From the NCBI RefSeq assembly GCF_000421405.1, contig NZ_ATWY01000017.1, forward strand, positions 43,988-107,987: 64,000 nucleotides of DNA. The letters are read 5' to 3'. The notes beneath the pieces are model-generated. The model had not been told where the DNA came from. It was given only the letters and a program-made list of their open reading frames with translations, and did no database searches. The DNA is from Butyrivibrio sp. NC2007. Lineage in GTDB: Bacteria > Bacillota > Clostridia > Lachnospirales > Lachnospiraceae. A program made the position numbers and the translations under genes. Of this stretch, positions 25,995 to 35,549 are shown piece after piece (position 1 is the stretch's first letter; each line of letters starts with the position of its first letter).

Positions 25995-26468
25995 ATGAAT
26001 GAAGAAGTATCGGCAAAATATATACGCTTCTGCTATCAGGTTGGAAAGGTATCAGGCAGGGCACTGATAAGAGGACTGGTTGCATTTCTTAAGTACCTGG
26101 ACCAGCAGTCCAAAGCTCCGAAACATGGCAAGATGACAGTAAAGCAGCTTGTTAAACAGGGGCAGGGTGCATCATCAATGGAAGTCAGTGGAGAGAGCAT
26201 GCGTACTTTCAAACGAATAGCTAACAAGTACGGAGTTGATTTTGCCATTGTGAAAGACAAAACTTCGGATCCGCCAAGGTACACATGCTTTTTCAAGGCG
26301 AAAGACATCGATGCCATCAGCGCAGTTGTAAAGGAATACTCTGCTAAGGTGGTAAAGCGGGAGCAGAAAGAAAAGCCCAGCCTTATAAAGCAGCTCCGAA
26401 AGCTAAAGGAAGAGATTGCAAAGCGTCCACGTAAGGTAAAAGAGAAATTCAAGGAGAATGTCAGATGA
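25995..26468 (+). CDS. PcfB family conjugal transfer protein
   Basis: A 157-residue protein of the PcfB family (SGRALIRGLVAFLKYL, the GQGASSMEVSGESMRTFKRIANKYGVDFAIVKD core, basic end). In pCF10, PcfB is an accessory factor that joins the relaxosome to the VirD4-like coupling protein PcfC. The gene overlaps virD4 by 4 bases here, which fits that partnership. Confidence 0.85.
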   Translation: MNEEVSAKYIRFCYQVGKVSGRALIRGLVAFLKYLDQQSKAPKHGKMTVKQLVKQGQGASSMEVSGESMRTFKRIANKYGVDFAIVKDKTSDPPRYTCFFKAKDIDAISAVVKEYSAKVVKREQKEKPSLIKQLRKLKEEIAKRPRKVKEKFKENVR

Positions 26469-28225
26469 ATAGAAAAATAAAGAAGACAATAATCCTTAAC
26501 ATCCCGTATTTTGCAGTGGGACTCTTTTGCACTAATCTTGGCGAAGCCTGGAGAATATCCTGGGGAAGCAACATGTCAGAAAAGATTCAGGGACTGGTCC
26601 TGTATGGTGGACTTAGCGAGGCTTTTTCCAACTTGCTTCCAAGTCTGCATCCATTTGACCTGATGATAGGAATTGTATGTGGCGCAGCTCTAAGACTGGC
26701 AGTCTACCTTAAGGGTAAGAACGCCAAGACCTTTCGCCACAATAGAGAATACGGTTCAGCGAGGTGGGGGAAACATGAAGACATAGAACCTTTTGAGGAT
26801 CCTGATTTTAAAAACAATGTGATTCTGTCTCAGACAGAGCGCATTACCATGAATTCAAGACCAAAAGAGCCGAAGTATGCCAGGAACAAAAACGTCCTGA
26901 TCGTCGGTGGTTCTGGGTCCGGTAAAACAAGATTCTGGATAAAACCCAATCTTTTGCAGCTCCACAGCAGCTATGTTTTATCAGATCCAAAAGGAACTTT
27001 ATTGGGCGAAGTTGGGAATGTGTTTCTGAAAGCCGGTTACAGGATAAAAATCTTCAACACCATTAATTTCAAGAAGAGCATGAGATATAATCCTTTTGAA
27101 TATATCCATTCAGAGACCGATATATTAAAGCTTGTCACGACTCTGATGGCAAACACCAAAGGGGAAGGCACTCCCGGAGATCCGTTCTGGGAGAAGGCTG
27201 AAAAGCTCCTTTATACGGCGCTTATTGGTCTGATTTACTATGAGGCTCCAGAGGAAGAGAGGAATATCAATACTCTTGTGGAAATGATCAATTCCATGGA
27301 GATAAGAGAAGATGATGAATCTTTCAAAAATGCAGTGGATATCCTGTTTGAGAGACTTGAAAAAGAGAAGCCTGACCACTTTGCAGTGAGGCAGTATGCA
27401 AAATATAAATTGGCTGCCGGCAAGACAGCTAAAAGTATTTTGGTGAGCTGCGGTGCCAGACTGGCTCCATTTGATATTCCGCAGGTAAGGGACATCATGT
27501 CATATGATGAACTGGAGCTGGATAAGCTGGGGGATAGAAAGACTATTCTTTTCCTAATCATGTCAGACACAGATCCGACATTTAATTTCCTGTTGGCAAT
27601 GATCTACTCACAGATGTTCAATATACTGTGTGAAAAAGCAGATGATTTCTATGGTGGAAGGCTTCCGGTTCATGTGAGGTGTCTCATAGATGAGGCAGCC
27701 AATGTCGGACAGATCCCTAACCTGGAAAAACTTATGGCAACTATACGAAGCCGTGAGATATCTGCAGCACTTGTCCTTCAGGCAAAGTCGCAGCTTAAGG
27801 CAATCTACAAGGATAATGCAGAGACCATCTGCGCAAACTGTGATTCACAGATTTTCCTTGGTGGTACAGAGCAGTCTACTCTTAAGGACTTAAATGCCAC
27901 TTTGGGCAAAGAAACCATTGATATGTACAATACCGGAGAATCAAGAGGATCACAGCAGAGCTACAACATGAATTATCAGAAGCTCGGTCATGAGCTTATG
28001 AGTGTTGACGAGCTTGCAGTCATGGATGGCAGCAAGTGTATAGTGCAGGTAAGGGGCGTAAGACCTTTCCTGTCAGATAAATACGACCTTACGCAGCATC
28101 CCAACTATAAGTACACAGCGGATGCGGATAAAAAGAACTGGTTTGATGCTGAGAAGTTCTTAAATCATGAACTGAAGCTCAGGCCTGATGATGAATATGA
28201 AGTCATCGAAGTAGCAGAAGAATAA
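26465..28225 (+). CDS. VirD4/TraG-type conjugal coupling ATPase
   Basis: A 586-residue type IV coupling protein. Two N-terminal membrane helices (about 9-28 and 62-82) are followed by Walker A GGSGSGKT at 148-155, Walker B RCLIDEAANVGQIPNL and the late QIFLGGTEQSTL region. It links the relaxase-DNA complex to the secretion channel. Neighbours PcfB (upstream) and Maff2, VirB6-like, PrgI and VirB4 (downstream) identify a Tn1549-type transfer module. Confidence 0.93.
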   Translation: MNRKIKKTIILNIPYFAVGLFCTNLGEAWRISWGSNMSEKIQGLVLYGGLSEAFSNLLPSLHPFDLMIGIVCGAALRLAVYLKGKNAKTFRHNREYGSARWGKHEDIEPFEDPDFKNNVILSQTERITMNSRPKEPKYARNKNVLIVGGSGSGKTRFWIKPNLLQLHSSYVLSDPKGTLLGEVGNVFLKAGYRIKIFNTINFKKSMRYNPFEYIHSETDILKLVTTLMANTKGEGTPGDPFWEKAEKLLYTALIGLIYYEAPEEERNINTLVEMINSMEIREDDESFKNAVDILFERLEKEKPDHFAVRQYAKYKLAAGKTAKSILVSCGARLAPFDIPQVRDIMSYDELELDKLGDRKTILFLIMSDTDPTFNFLLAMIYSQMFNILCEKADDFYGGRLPVHVRCLIDEAANVGQIPNLEKLMATIRSREISAALVLQAKSQLKAIYKDNAETICANCDSQIFLGGTEQSTLKDLNATLGKETIDMYNTGESRGSQQSYNMNYQKLGHELMSVDELAVMDGSKCIVQVRGVRPFLSDKYDLTQHPNYKYTADADKKNWFDAEKFLNHELKLRPDDEYEVIEVAEE

Positions 28226-28408
28226 GATAAGAGGCCCTCCTTCATGTCAATAAAAGGCATGGACGTAAGGGCTTTTTATATTGCCTGGTAACAGGCAGGC
28301 ATGGCCATGTACCGGAAGTCAGTCGACGGGCTTTCGGAAAGTAACTATCAACCGACATCACAGCAATATGAGTGATGCCGCTAACCAAAAAAATTATTGG
28401 AAGGAGAG
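28226..28408 (+). other. Hairpin-rich spacer between virD4 and the maff2 attenuator
   Basis: No gene. It holds small hairpins: the palindrome CATGGCCATG near 28301, CTTTCGGAAAG near 28333, and CATCAC pairing with GTGATG around 28355-28378. It is probably the 5' part of the structured leader described at 28409. Confidence 0.5.
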
Positions 28409-28516
28409 AAAAAACCACCACAAATGCATCGTGCGACAAAAAAGCGACAAAACCCATCTTGGGTTTACCATAAAACGCTGAAAACTGCATGAATACTGCA
28501 TTTGTGATGGTTTTTT
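28409..28516 (+). promoter_or_regulatory. Long inverted repeat with nested hairpin ahead of maff2 (attenuator candidate)
   Basis: A 20-base arm (28409-28428) pairs with 28497-28516 at 19 of 20 positions and ends in TTTTTT, like a terminator. Its loop contains the hairpin AAACCCA-TCT-TGGGTTT (28450-28466), itself framed by AGCG/CGCT. An extra ACTGCAT at 28484-28490 could compete for the left arm, giving alternative folds. The maff2 ATG is only 14 bases after it with no clear ribosome site, so it probably governs expression of maff2 and downstream transfer genes. Confidence 0.65.
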
Positions 28517-28529
28517 GGTTTTAAGCATT

Positions 28530-28742
28530 ATGGCATTTTTTAACTCAGCAGTAGGAACATTACAGACAGTAGTAATCGCCCTTGGCGCAGGCCTTGGAGT
28601 ATGGGGAATCATCAACCTTCTTGAAGGTTATGGCAATGACAACCCAGGTGCAAAGAGCCAGGGAATGAAGCAGCTGATGGCGGGAGGTGGTGTTGCCTTA
28701 ATCGGAACAACACTCATTCCTCTTCTTTCAGGTCTTTTCTGA
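28530..28742 (+). CDS. Maff2 family mobile element protein (VirB2-like pilin candidate)
   Basis: A 70-residue protein with two hydrophobic helices around a Gly-rich turn (TLQTVVIALGAGLGVWGIINLLEG and LMAGGGVALIGTTLIPLL). It matches the Maff2 family found at this place in Tn1549-like elements. Size and two-helix form resemble VirB2/TrbC pilins, so it may line the transfer channel (inference). The start is the ATG at 28530. Confidence 0.8.
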   Translation: MAFFNSAVGTLQTVVIALGAGLGVWGIINLLEGYGNDNPGAKSQGMKQLMAGGGVALIGTTLIPLLSGLF

Positions 28743-28780
28743 TCTGTCAGAAGAATAATAAAAACTGAATATGGAACAAT

Positions 28781-28907
28781 ACAGAGTCAGGTGGAGATTT
28801 CAAGAAAACGGGAGCAGAGCATGCTCGCGCGGAAGTTTTCTTGAATATCTCCATTTGGCAGATATCCGCCAACGAGGAAATGGTATCATTTCCGAGTCTG
28901 GCTCTGT
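28781..28907 (+). ncRNA. Multi-branched structured RNA candidate between maff2 and the virB6-like gene
   Basis: A 127-nucleotide closed fold is visible. P1 pairs 28781-28790 with 28898-28907 (10 bp, one G-U). P2 pairs 28793-28809 with 28835-28852 (17 bp, one bulge) with inner GAGCA/TGCTC. P3 pairs TTGGC (28855-28859) with GCCAA (28868-28872). P4 pairs GGAAATG (28876-28882) with CATTTCC (28887-28893) around GTAT. All helices are consecutive and non-overlapping, leaving almost no unpaired linker. No Rfam family is recognised by eye. Confidence 0.6.
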
Positions 28908-28943
28908 AATTAATAACAACGAAACAAGAACAGGAGACATAGA

Positions 28944-29810
28944 TTGGACAGATTATTTGAACAGATTGAGGAGCATTTAAAAGAGCTGATAATCCCTTAT
29001 CTCATGAGCTGTCTGAGCTCAATGTTTAACTGCGTGAATGATGAGGTGGGAGCAATTGCATCTGATGTGGCAACGACTCCATCAGCTTTTTCTCCATCAG
29101 TCTTTAACATGATCAGAAACATATCCGATACTGTCATAATGCCGATTGCAGGCATAATCCTGACCTTTGTGGCCTGTTATGAATTGATACAGCTTATAAT
29201 CAGCTACAATAACCTGGCTAATTTCGAGACCTGGTTTATATGGAAGTGGGTGTTCAAGACAGCCATTGCTGTGGAACTTATCACACATACCTTTGATTTC
29301 ACCATGGCAGTGTTTGATGTAGCACAGCATGTGATCACAAATGCCGGGGGAATCATCAGTGCATCTACAGCTGTTGATGCATCAGCACTTGCGTCTATGC
29401 AGTCAACAATTGAGGCTATGGATATATGGAGCATCTTTGCACTGTTTTTTCAGGTTTCGATCATAATGATCCTGACGCAGCTTTCATCGAAGCTCATTTT
29501 TGTAATCATCATGGTTCGTATGATTGAAATTTATATGTATGTTTCCATGGCTCCAATTCCATTTGCAACATGGGGAAATAGAGAGCACAGCGCCATGGGC
29601 ATGCACTTTGTAAAGAGTCTGTTTGCTCTCGGATTCCAGGGATTTCTCATCATGATATGTGTAGGTATTTATGCAATGCTGATCGCATCAATTTCATTTT
29701 CATCAGATATAGTCGGATCGCTCTGGAGCGTTCTTGGATATACATTCCTTCTTGGACTGTCCCTTTTCAAGACAAGCACAGTGAGCAAGGCTATCCTGAA
29801 TGCAATGTAA
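28944..29810 (+). CDS. VirB6/TrbL-like conjugal transfer membrane protein
   Basis: A 288-residue polytopic protein with six or more helices (for example SDTVIMPIAGIILTFVACYEL, FFQVSIIMILTQLSSKLIFV). It occupies the place of the VirB6/TrbL channel subunit in Tn1549-type elements. It starts at a TTG (28944) 6 bases behind AGGAGA, shortly after the structured RNA. It ends directly before the PrgI ribosome site. Confidence 0.8.
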   Translation: MDRLFEQIEEHLKELIIPYLMSCLSSMFNCVNDEVGAIASDVATTPSAFSPSVFNMIRNISDTVIMPIAGIILTFVACYELIQLIISYNNLANFETWFIWKWVFKTAIAVELITHTFDFTMAVFDVAQHVITNAGGIISASTAVDASALASMQSTIEAMDIWSIFALFFQVSIIMILTQLSSKLIFVIIMVRMIEIYMYVSMAPIPFATWGNREHSAMGMHFVKSLFALGFQGFLIMICVGIYAMLIASISFSSDIVGSLWSVLGYTFLLGLSLFKTSTVSKAILNAM

Positions 29811-29823
29811 CAGGAGGATTATT

Positions 29824-30207
29824 ATGGCAGCTTCATACACCAGTGTCCCCAGAGACTTAACTAAGGTAAAGAGCAAGGTCATATTCAATTTAACAAAACG
29901 GCAGATCATATGCTTTATTGTGGCGGCGCTTATAGGAGTGCCGTCATTTTTTCTTATAAAGAATGTGGCTACAGTAAACGTGGCAGTTATGGGAATGATG
30001 GTGATCATGATGCCAATATTCTTTTTTGCCATGTATGAAAAGAATGGAAGACCTTTGGAAGTTTACCTGGGACATTTTATTGAGGCCATTTTCATAAGGC
30101 CTAAGAAACGTCCGTATAAGACGGATAACTATTATGCAGCCCTCATGAGACAGGCAGCTGCAGAGAGGGAGGTGGAAAAGATTGTTCGTGCTTCCACTAA
30201 AGAATAA
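29824..30207 (+). CDS. PrgI family conjugal transfer protein (VirB3-like)
   Basis: About 127 residues. The N-terminus TSVPRDLTKVKSKVIFNLTKRQ is the PrgI signature, followed by two membrane helices and a basic tail. PrgI is the VirB3 equivalent that anchors the VirB4 ATPase to the channel. The ATG at 29824 follows AGGAGG. An earlier ATG at 29800 lies inside the previous gene. Confidence 0.88.
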   Translation: MAASYTSVPRDLTKVKSKVIFNLTKRQIICFIVAALIGVPSFFLIKNVATVNVAVMGMMVIMMPIFFFAMYEKNGRPLEVYLGHFIEAIFIRPKKRPYKTDNYYAALMRQAAAEREVEKIVRASTKE

Positions 30208-30226
30208 GAATACAAGAGAGTTTGAT

Positions 30227-32632
30227 ATGCCGGAAGGGCTGTCAAAACGTGAGCAGAAAGAAATAAAAAAGATCATAAAGAATGCTCAGAAAAATGACGG
30301 GACTCCAAGAACTGCGCAGCAGACGCTGCCTTTTGAGAGAATATTCCCTGATGGAATCTGCAGAGTCGGAATGGATTACTATACCAAAACGATCCAGTTC
30401 CAGGATATAAATTATCAGCTTGCACAGCAGGAGGATAAGAAAGAGATTTTTGAGGAGTGGTGCAGCTTCCTCAATTTCTTTGACAGCTCTGTGCATTTCC
30501 AGCTTTCTTTCATGAACTTTGCAACAGAAGTAGGGGATTTTGAAAAGAAGATTAAGATTCAGCATCAGGATGACAGATTTAATGATGTTCGTGATGAATA
30601 CTCCGGAGTACTTCTTAAGAACATGGAGGCAGGAAATAATGGCCTTACAAAGACCAAGTATATTACTTTCGGTATCCACGCCGATTCCATGAAGTCAGCA
30701 AAACCAAGACTTGTGCATATCGAGATGGATATCCTTAATAACTTCAAGACTCTTGGCGTTTTAGCCCGAACCTTAAATGGATATGAGAGACTGGAGCTTA
30801 TGCATAAGCAGATGCATATAGGCGATATGTCCAAGTTCCATTTTGACTGGAAATATCTTGTAAAAACCGGGCTTTCACCAAAAGATTTTGTAGCACCAAG
30901 CTCTTTTGAGTTTCCGACCGGAAGGTATTTCAAGATGGGAGATACATGGTGTGCCATGAGTTTTCTTTCCATCGATGCATCAGATATCAGTGACAGGATG
31001 CTTGCGGAGATCCTTGGTATGGAATCAAGTCAGATTGTTACAATGCACCTGCAGTCTGTAGACCAGAATGAGGCTATAAAGACAGTAAAGCATACCATAA
31101 CTGAGCTCGACAGAAGTAAGATAGAGGAGCAGAAAAAGGCAGTACGTTCCGGGTATGATATGGACATCATTCCTTCAGATCTGGCTACTTATGGCAAGGA
31201 TGCCAAAGACCTTCTGAAGGAATTACAGCAGCAGAATGAGAGAATGTTTCTTCTTACTTTCATGATCATGAATACAGGAAAGACCAAAGAAGAGCTTGAA
31301 AACAATATCTTCCAGGCATCTTCAATAGTGCAGAAGCACTCATGTAACCTTGTACGTCTGGATTTCCAGCAGGAGCAGGGATTAGTAAGTTCTCTGCCAC
31401 TTGCTTACAACGAAGTGGACATACAGCGCGGAATGACAACCTCAAGCACTGCTATATTTGTTCCATTTACTACACAGGAACTGTTCCAGGATCACAGGGG
31501 AGCACTTTATTATGGACTTAATGCTCTTTCAAACAACCTTATCATGGTTGACAGAAAGCTGCTTAAGAACCCTAATGGACTAATTCTCGGTACACCGGGT
31601 TCCGGTAAATCTTTTGCAGCAAAAAGGGAAATAGCCAATGCGTTCATGGTCACGGATGATGATATCATCATCTGCGATCCTGAAAATGAGTATCGTGCAA
31701 TGGTCGAGTACCTCGGAGGCCAGGTAATCCGTATCAGTCCTACATCAGACCAGTACGTTAATCCAATGGATATCAACATGAACTATTCCGATGATGATAA
31801 CCCGGTAATGCTCAAGGTGGATTTTATTTTATCTCTATGTGAACTTATCCTTGGTTCAAGGGACGGACTAAAGCCTGCGGAAAGAACTGTCATCGACAGA
31901 TGTACGAGGATGATCTATAGAAAATATCTTGAGGATCCAAGACCAGAAAACATTCCAATCCTTGAAGACCTTTATAATGAACTTTTAAGACAGGAAGAGC
32001 CTGAGGCAAAGTTTGTGGCAACTGCACTTGAAATCTATGTTTCGGGTTCACTTAATGTTTTCAATCACAGAACAAATGTTGATATCAATAACAGAATAGT
32101 CTGCTTTGATATAAAGGACCTTGGCAAACAGCTCAAAAAGATAGGAATGCTTATCGTAGAAGATGCTGTCTGGGGCAGGGTTTCAGCTAACCGTGAACTT
32201 GGAAAGAGTACAAGGTACTATATAGATGAAATGCACCTTCTTTTGAGGGAAGATCAGACTGCTGCGTATACAGTAGAAATCTGGAAGCGTTTCAGAAAAT
32301 GGGGAGGTATGCCGACTGGTATAACCCAGAACATCAAGGATCTGCTGGCTTCCCGCGAAATTGAGAATATATTTGAGAACTCTGACTTCATTCTCATGCT
32401 CAATCAGGCGGTAGGAGACAGATCTATTCTTGCAAAGCAGTTAAACATAAGTCCACACCAGCTTTCGTATGTTACTCATTCGGGAGAAGGTGAAGGGCTT
32501 ATTTTTTATGGCAACGTTATCCTGCCATTTGTAGACAGGTTCCCGAAAGAGACCATGCTTTATCAGGTTATCAATACCAAATTTATTGAAAAGAATGGCA
32601 ATAAGGCTGATGCAGATAAAGCGTCAGCCTGA
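30227..32632 (+). CDS. VirB4-type conjugal transfer ATPase
   Basis: About 801 residues. The N-terminal VirB4 domain is followed by a motor domain with Walker A GTPGSGKS at 455-462, IICDPENEYRAMVEYLGG and Walker B YYIDEMHLLL, then TGITQNIKDLL. It powers pilus and channel assembly. The ATG at 30227 was chosen because earlier in-frame TTG/GTG codons (from 30182) lie inside prgI. The ribosome site is modest, as expected for translational coupling. Confidence 0.92.
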   Translation: MPEGLSKREQKEIKKIIKNAQKNDGTPRTAQQTLPFERIFPDGICRVGMDYYTKTIQFQDINYQLAQQEDKKEIFEEWCSFLNFFDSSVHFQLSFMNFATEVGDFEKKIKIQHQDDRFNDVRDEYSGVLLKNMEAGNNGLTKTKYITFGIHADSMKSAKPRLVHIEMDILNNFKTLGVLARTLNGYERLELMHKQMHIGDMSKFHFDWKYLVKTGLSPKDFVAPSSFEFPTGRYFKMGDTWCAMSFLSIDASDISDRMLAEILGMESSQIVTMHLQSVDQNEAIKTVKHTITELDRSKIEEQKKAVRSGYDMDIIPSDLATYGKDAKDLLKELQQQNERMFLLTFMIMNTGKTKEELENNIFQASSIVQKHSCNLVRLDFQQEQGLVSSLPLAYNEVDIQRGMTTSSTAIFVPFTTQELFQDHRGALYYGLNALSNNLIMVDRKLLKNPNGLILGTPGSGKSFAAKREIANAFMVTDDDIIICDPENEYRAMVEYLGGQVIRISPTSDQYVNPMDINMNYSDDDNPVMLKVDFILSLCELILGSRDGLKPAERTVIDRCTRMIYRKYLEDPRPENIPILEDLYNELLRQEEPEAKFVATALEIYVSGSLNVFNHRTNVDINNRIVCFDIKDLGKQLKKIGMLIVEDAVWGRVSANRELGKSTRYYIDEMHLLLREDQTAAYTVEIWKRFRKWGGMPTGITQNIKDLLASREIENIFENSDFILMLNQAVGDRSILAKQLNISPHQLSYVTHSGEGEGLIFYGNVILPFVDRFPKETMLYQVINTKFIEKNGNKADADKASA

Positions 32633-32648
32633 GCCTTTAAGGAGATGA

Positions 32649-34406
32649 ATGATGGATGAAAGCTTATACACAAGGGATAATTCCAAGAATAAGGGGCCAA
32701 CCCAAAGAGAGATGACTCATGCTGACAAGCTTATGAATAAAGAGTCTGCCAAGAAGTATTATGGGGAGAAGTTCAGACAGGAACGCTCAAAGAAAGATAC
32801 TTCAAAGAAGACTCCAGAAGATATACGCCACGAGAAAGTTAAAAAGCAGACTGTAAATGCTGAAAAGACTCGAAGACAGAAGGATTCCGCAAAGAAAGCT
32901 GAGCAGAAGGCTGCAAGGGAGAGAACAAAAGCAGGGATTACTGAAGCTGCAAGCCGTGTAGGAGTCGCTGCTTCTATTGTAAGTGATATTTCTGGTGCGA
33001 ACAGTGAAGATCAGAATAAGGATGAGAGCAGTGTTGCCGAGGAAGCTTTTGATGCCGGCGGATATATTGCCAGTGGTGCGGTTAGTCATGTCACCAGCAA
33101 GATAAAGCACAGTAAGTACAGCAATAAGCTCCATCAGGGAAAGAATACTGAGAGCACTGCAGAAAAGGCTGCCAAAGAGCGCATGAAAAAAGAAATGCAG
33201 AGAAAAGCTGCTGCTAAAAATGCTAAGGCCGCTGAGAATACCGGAAAGATTGGACGGAAGATAACGGATAAAGCAGAAGATATGTTGGCACTTCTGGCGG
33301 AAAAGATCCAGGAATTTATCATGGACAATCCTGTAATATCCATAATCATAGTGGCAATCCTGATCCTTATCCTGGCGTTTTCGGGACTCATGAATTCATG
33401 TTCAGCTCTTGGAGCAGGAGGCGGTGACATAACAGTTGCGACCTCTTTTACTGCAAAGGATGAGGACATACTTGAGACCGAAGATGATTACAAGGAGCTT
33501 GAAGAAGGTCTTATGGATGAGGTTGATGAAATAGCTGAGGATCATGCTGATTATGATGAGGTCAATTACCACCTTGATGAGGTGGGGCATAATCCATATC
33601 AGCTTGCAGCAATTCTCACAGTAATCTTTGAGTCATATACAAGAGATGAAGTACAGGATAAGCTCCAGGAAATCTTTGAACTCCAGTATGAGATCACATA
33701 CGAGGAAACAGTAGAGACAAGAGAAAGAGAAGTTGAAGATACGAGATGGGTTGAAGATGATTCTTATGCTGAAGGCGGTTATTGGGAAGATTATACCTAT
33801 ACCGAAGAGTATGAGTATTACATCTGCGATATCTATCTTGTAAATCATGGTCTTGATTATGTAGTAGAGGAACTTGGATTTACTGATGATGAAATTGCCA
33901 GATATGAGATACTGCTTGAGACCTTTGGAAATAAAAAGTATCTCTTTGGTGAGGATGACATCTACAGTATTCCGGGAGCGGGACCGGGTGATTATGATGA
34001 TTATCATGTACCCGGAGAGTACCTGAGTGATGAAGAATTTGCACGTATGCTTCATGAAGCAGAGAAATATCTTGGCGTTTCTTATGTATGGGGAGGATAT
34101 TCACCGGATGGATTTGACTGCTCCGGATTTGTAAGCTATGTGATAAACCACTGCGGTAATGGCTGGAATGTGGGAAGGCAGACAGCAAATGGCCTTCGTT
34201 CAATCACTGGAAATATACCTGCTTCAGAAGCAAAGCCTGGAGATCTTATCTTTTTCCAGGGAACATATGATACTCCCGGAGCAAGTCATGTCGGGATATA
34301 TGTGGGTAATGGAATGATGCTCCATGCCGGAAATCCAATCCATTATTCATCAATCAATACACCATACTGGCAGAGCCATTATCTGGGATTTGGCCGCTTG
34401 CCATAA
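32649..34406 (+). CDS. NlpC/P60 cell-wall hydrolase of the transfer apparatus (CD1108-like)
   Basis: A 585-residue protein. A long Lys/Ala/Glu-rich cytoplasmic region (1-215) is followed by one membrane helix (about 222-245), an acidic extracellular spacer, and a C-terminal NlpC/P60 domain from about 465 with catalytic Cys491 (FDCSGF) and His547 (ASHVGIY). It would open the peptidoglycan for the mating channel. Size and layout match CD1108-type mobile element proteins. It has an AAGGAGA ribosome site 16 bases behind virB4. Confidence 0.9.
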   Translation: MMDESLYTRDNSKNKGPTQREMTHADKLMNKESAKKYYGEKFRQERSKKDTSKKTPEDIRHEKVKKQTVNAEKTRRQKDSAKKAEQKAARERTKAGITEAASRVGVAASIVSDISGANSEDQNKDESSVAEEAFDAGGYIASGAVSHVTSKIKHSKYSNKLHQGKNTESTAEKAAKERMKKEMQRKAAAKNAKAAENTGKIGRKITDKAEDMLALLAEKIQEFIMDNPVISIIIVAILILILAFSGLMNSCSALGAGGGDITVATSFTAKDEDILETEDDYKELEEGLMDEVDEIAEDHADYDEVNYHLDEVGHNPYQLAAILTVIFESYTRDEVQDKLQEIFELQYEITYEETVETREREVEDTRWVEDDSYAEGGYWEDYTYTEEYEYYICDIYLVNHGLDYVVEELGFTDDEIARYEILLETFGNKKYLFGEDDIYSIPGAGPGDYDDYHVPGEYLSDEEFARMLHEAEKYLGVSYVWGGYSPDGFDCSGFVSYVINHCGNGWNVGRQTANGLRSITGNIPASEAKPGDLIFFQGTYDTPGASHVGIYVGNGMMLHAGNPIHYSSINTPYWQSHYLGFGRLP

Positions 34407-34420
34407 GAGACGGAGGGAAT

Positions 34421-34771
34421 ATGTTTGAAAAACTAAGAAAGTACAGAGCAGACAGGGAACGTTATATGAAAAAGATAGAAGAATTCCAGAAGAAAGTGGA
34501 TGCACTGGACGCTAATATCAGATCAGAAGAAGCTACTGCTATTGTCGGCGTTATAAATCTTTTGCAGATAACGCCTGAAAAAGCCGCGGAGAGGCTTGGA
34601 TATATTGAAGAAGAGAGGAAGCCTGCTCCAAAGAAATCTGCTGCATCGGATAAGAATTCCGGAAAAGATTCTGCAAAGAGCTCTGACGGAAAAGAGCCTG
34701 TTGGCAGTACAGATGCTGCCGAAAACAACGATAACAAGTTTGAGGGGGATGTATTAAATGAAGTTTTTTAA
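34421..34771 (+). CDS. DUF4315 family protein
   Basis: A 116-residue protein with an N-terminal coiled coil (LRKYRADRERYMKKIEEFQKKVDALD), a short helical unit (GVINLLQITPEKAAERLG) and a Lys/Ser-rich disordered tail. This is the DUF4315 layout, always next to DUF4366 in such elements. It overlaps the DUF4366 gene by 14 bases. Function is unknown. Confidence 0.82.
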   Translation: MFEKLRKYRADRERYMKKIEEFQKKVDALDANIRSEEATAIVGVINLLQITPEKAAERLGYIEEERKPAPKKSAASDKNSGKDSAKSSDGKEPVGSTDAAENNDNKFEGDVLNEVF

Positions 34772-35549
34772 TTCTATAGCAGCCAGGGCAAAGGTTCTTG
34801 GCATGTCAGTGGCTCTTTGCGGGTCACTTTTTTATTTGAATCCTGTTACAGCTGCAGCCGGTGGATATGACTGCATCTGTGAATCAAGGTGTACAGAGGA
34901 TCATGTAAATGAGGAATGCAAGCTCTGTAAGCAGGACTATCGTAACTGCGAGGGCAAAGACCCTGAGATTGAGGAAAAGTGGGGACCACTTACTCCTGAT
35001 GGAAACATGGAGCTTGTAGATGACTATGGGAGCCTTGAAGCCGGAGGCAAGCAGTTCATCACTGTCATGACTAAGAATGGCAATTATTTTTATATCATCA
35101 TTGACAGAGACGATGATGGCAATGAGAAGGTTCATTTCCTTAACATGGTAGATGAGTCAGATCTTCTGTCACTTATGGATGAGGACCAGGTCAGTGAATA
35201 TATTGCAGTAACAGGAAAAGGCAAGACTGAGGAGAAAGTAGAAGAAAAGCCTGTTGTTCCTACCCCTGAGCCTACACCTGAACCGGAGCCTGAGGCAGAA
35301 CCGGAGCCCGAACCAAAGAAAGAAGTTAATGTGAATGGAATCATGGCTATCCTTCTGATCCTTGGACTTGGAGGTGCCGGCGGATTTATGTACTATACAA
35401 CGACCAAGAATTCTAAAAAGAAGAATACCTTGCCGGATCCTGATGAAGACTATGAAGATGATGATTATCTGAAGAGCATCAGTGAGGAGGAAGAATCTTC
35501 TTATGATGACACCGGGGAGGAGAAATCCTATGACGAGGAGGATGACTGA
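34758..35549 (+). CDS. DUF4366 secreted, membrane-anchored element protein
   Basis: A 263-residue protein. A signal peptide (about 1-33, ending VTAAAGG) is followed by a Cys-containing extracellular part with a CESRC...CKLCKQDY pattern, a Pro/Glu repeat stalk (PTPEPTPEPEPEAEP), one membrane helix near 195-213 and an acidic cytoplasmic tail. This is the DUF4366 layout. It may be a surface component of the mating apparatus. Confidence 0.82.
   Translation: MKFFNSIAARAKVLGMSVALCGSLFYLNPVTAAAGGYDCICESRCTEDHVNEECKLCKQDYRNCEGKDPEIEEKWGPLTPDGNMELVDDYGSLEAGGKQFITVMTKNGNYFYIIIDRDDDGNEKVHFLNMVDESDLLSLMDEDQVSEYIAVTGKGKTEEKVEEKPVVPTPEPTPEPEPEAEPEPEPKKEVNVNGIMAILLILGLGGAGGFMYYTTTKNSKKKNTLPDPDEDYEDDDYLKSISEEEESSYDDTGEEKSYDEEDD

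Noticed and set aside
28771..28980. A 69-codon open frame over the structured RNA
   Set aside because: It has no ribosome site, overlaps the start of the virB6-like gene, and its composition reflects the inverted repeats.
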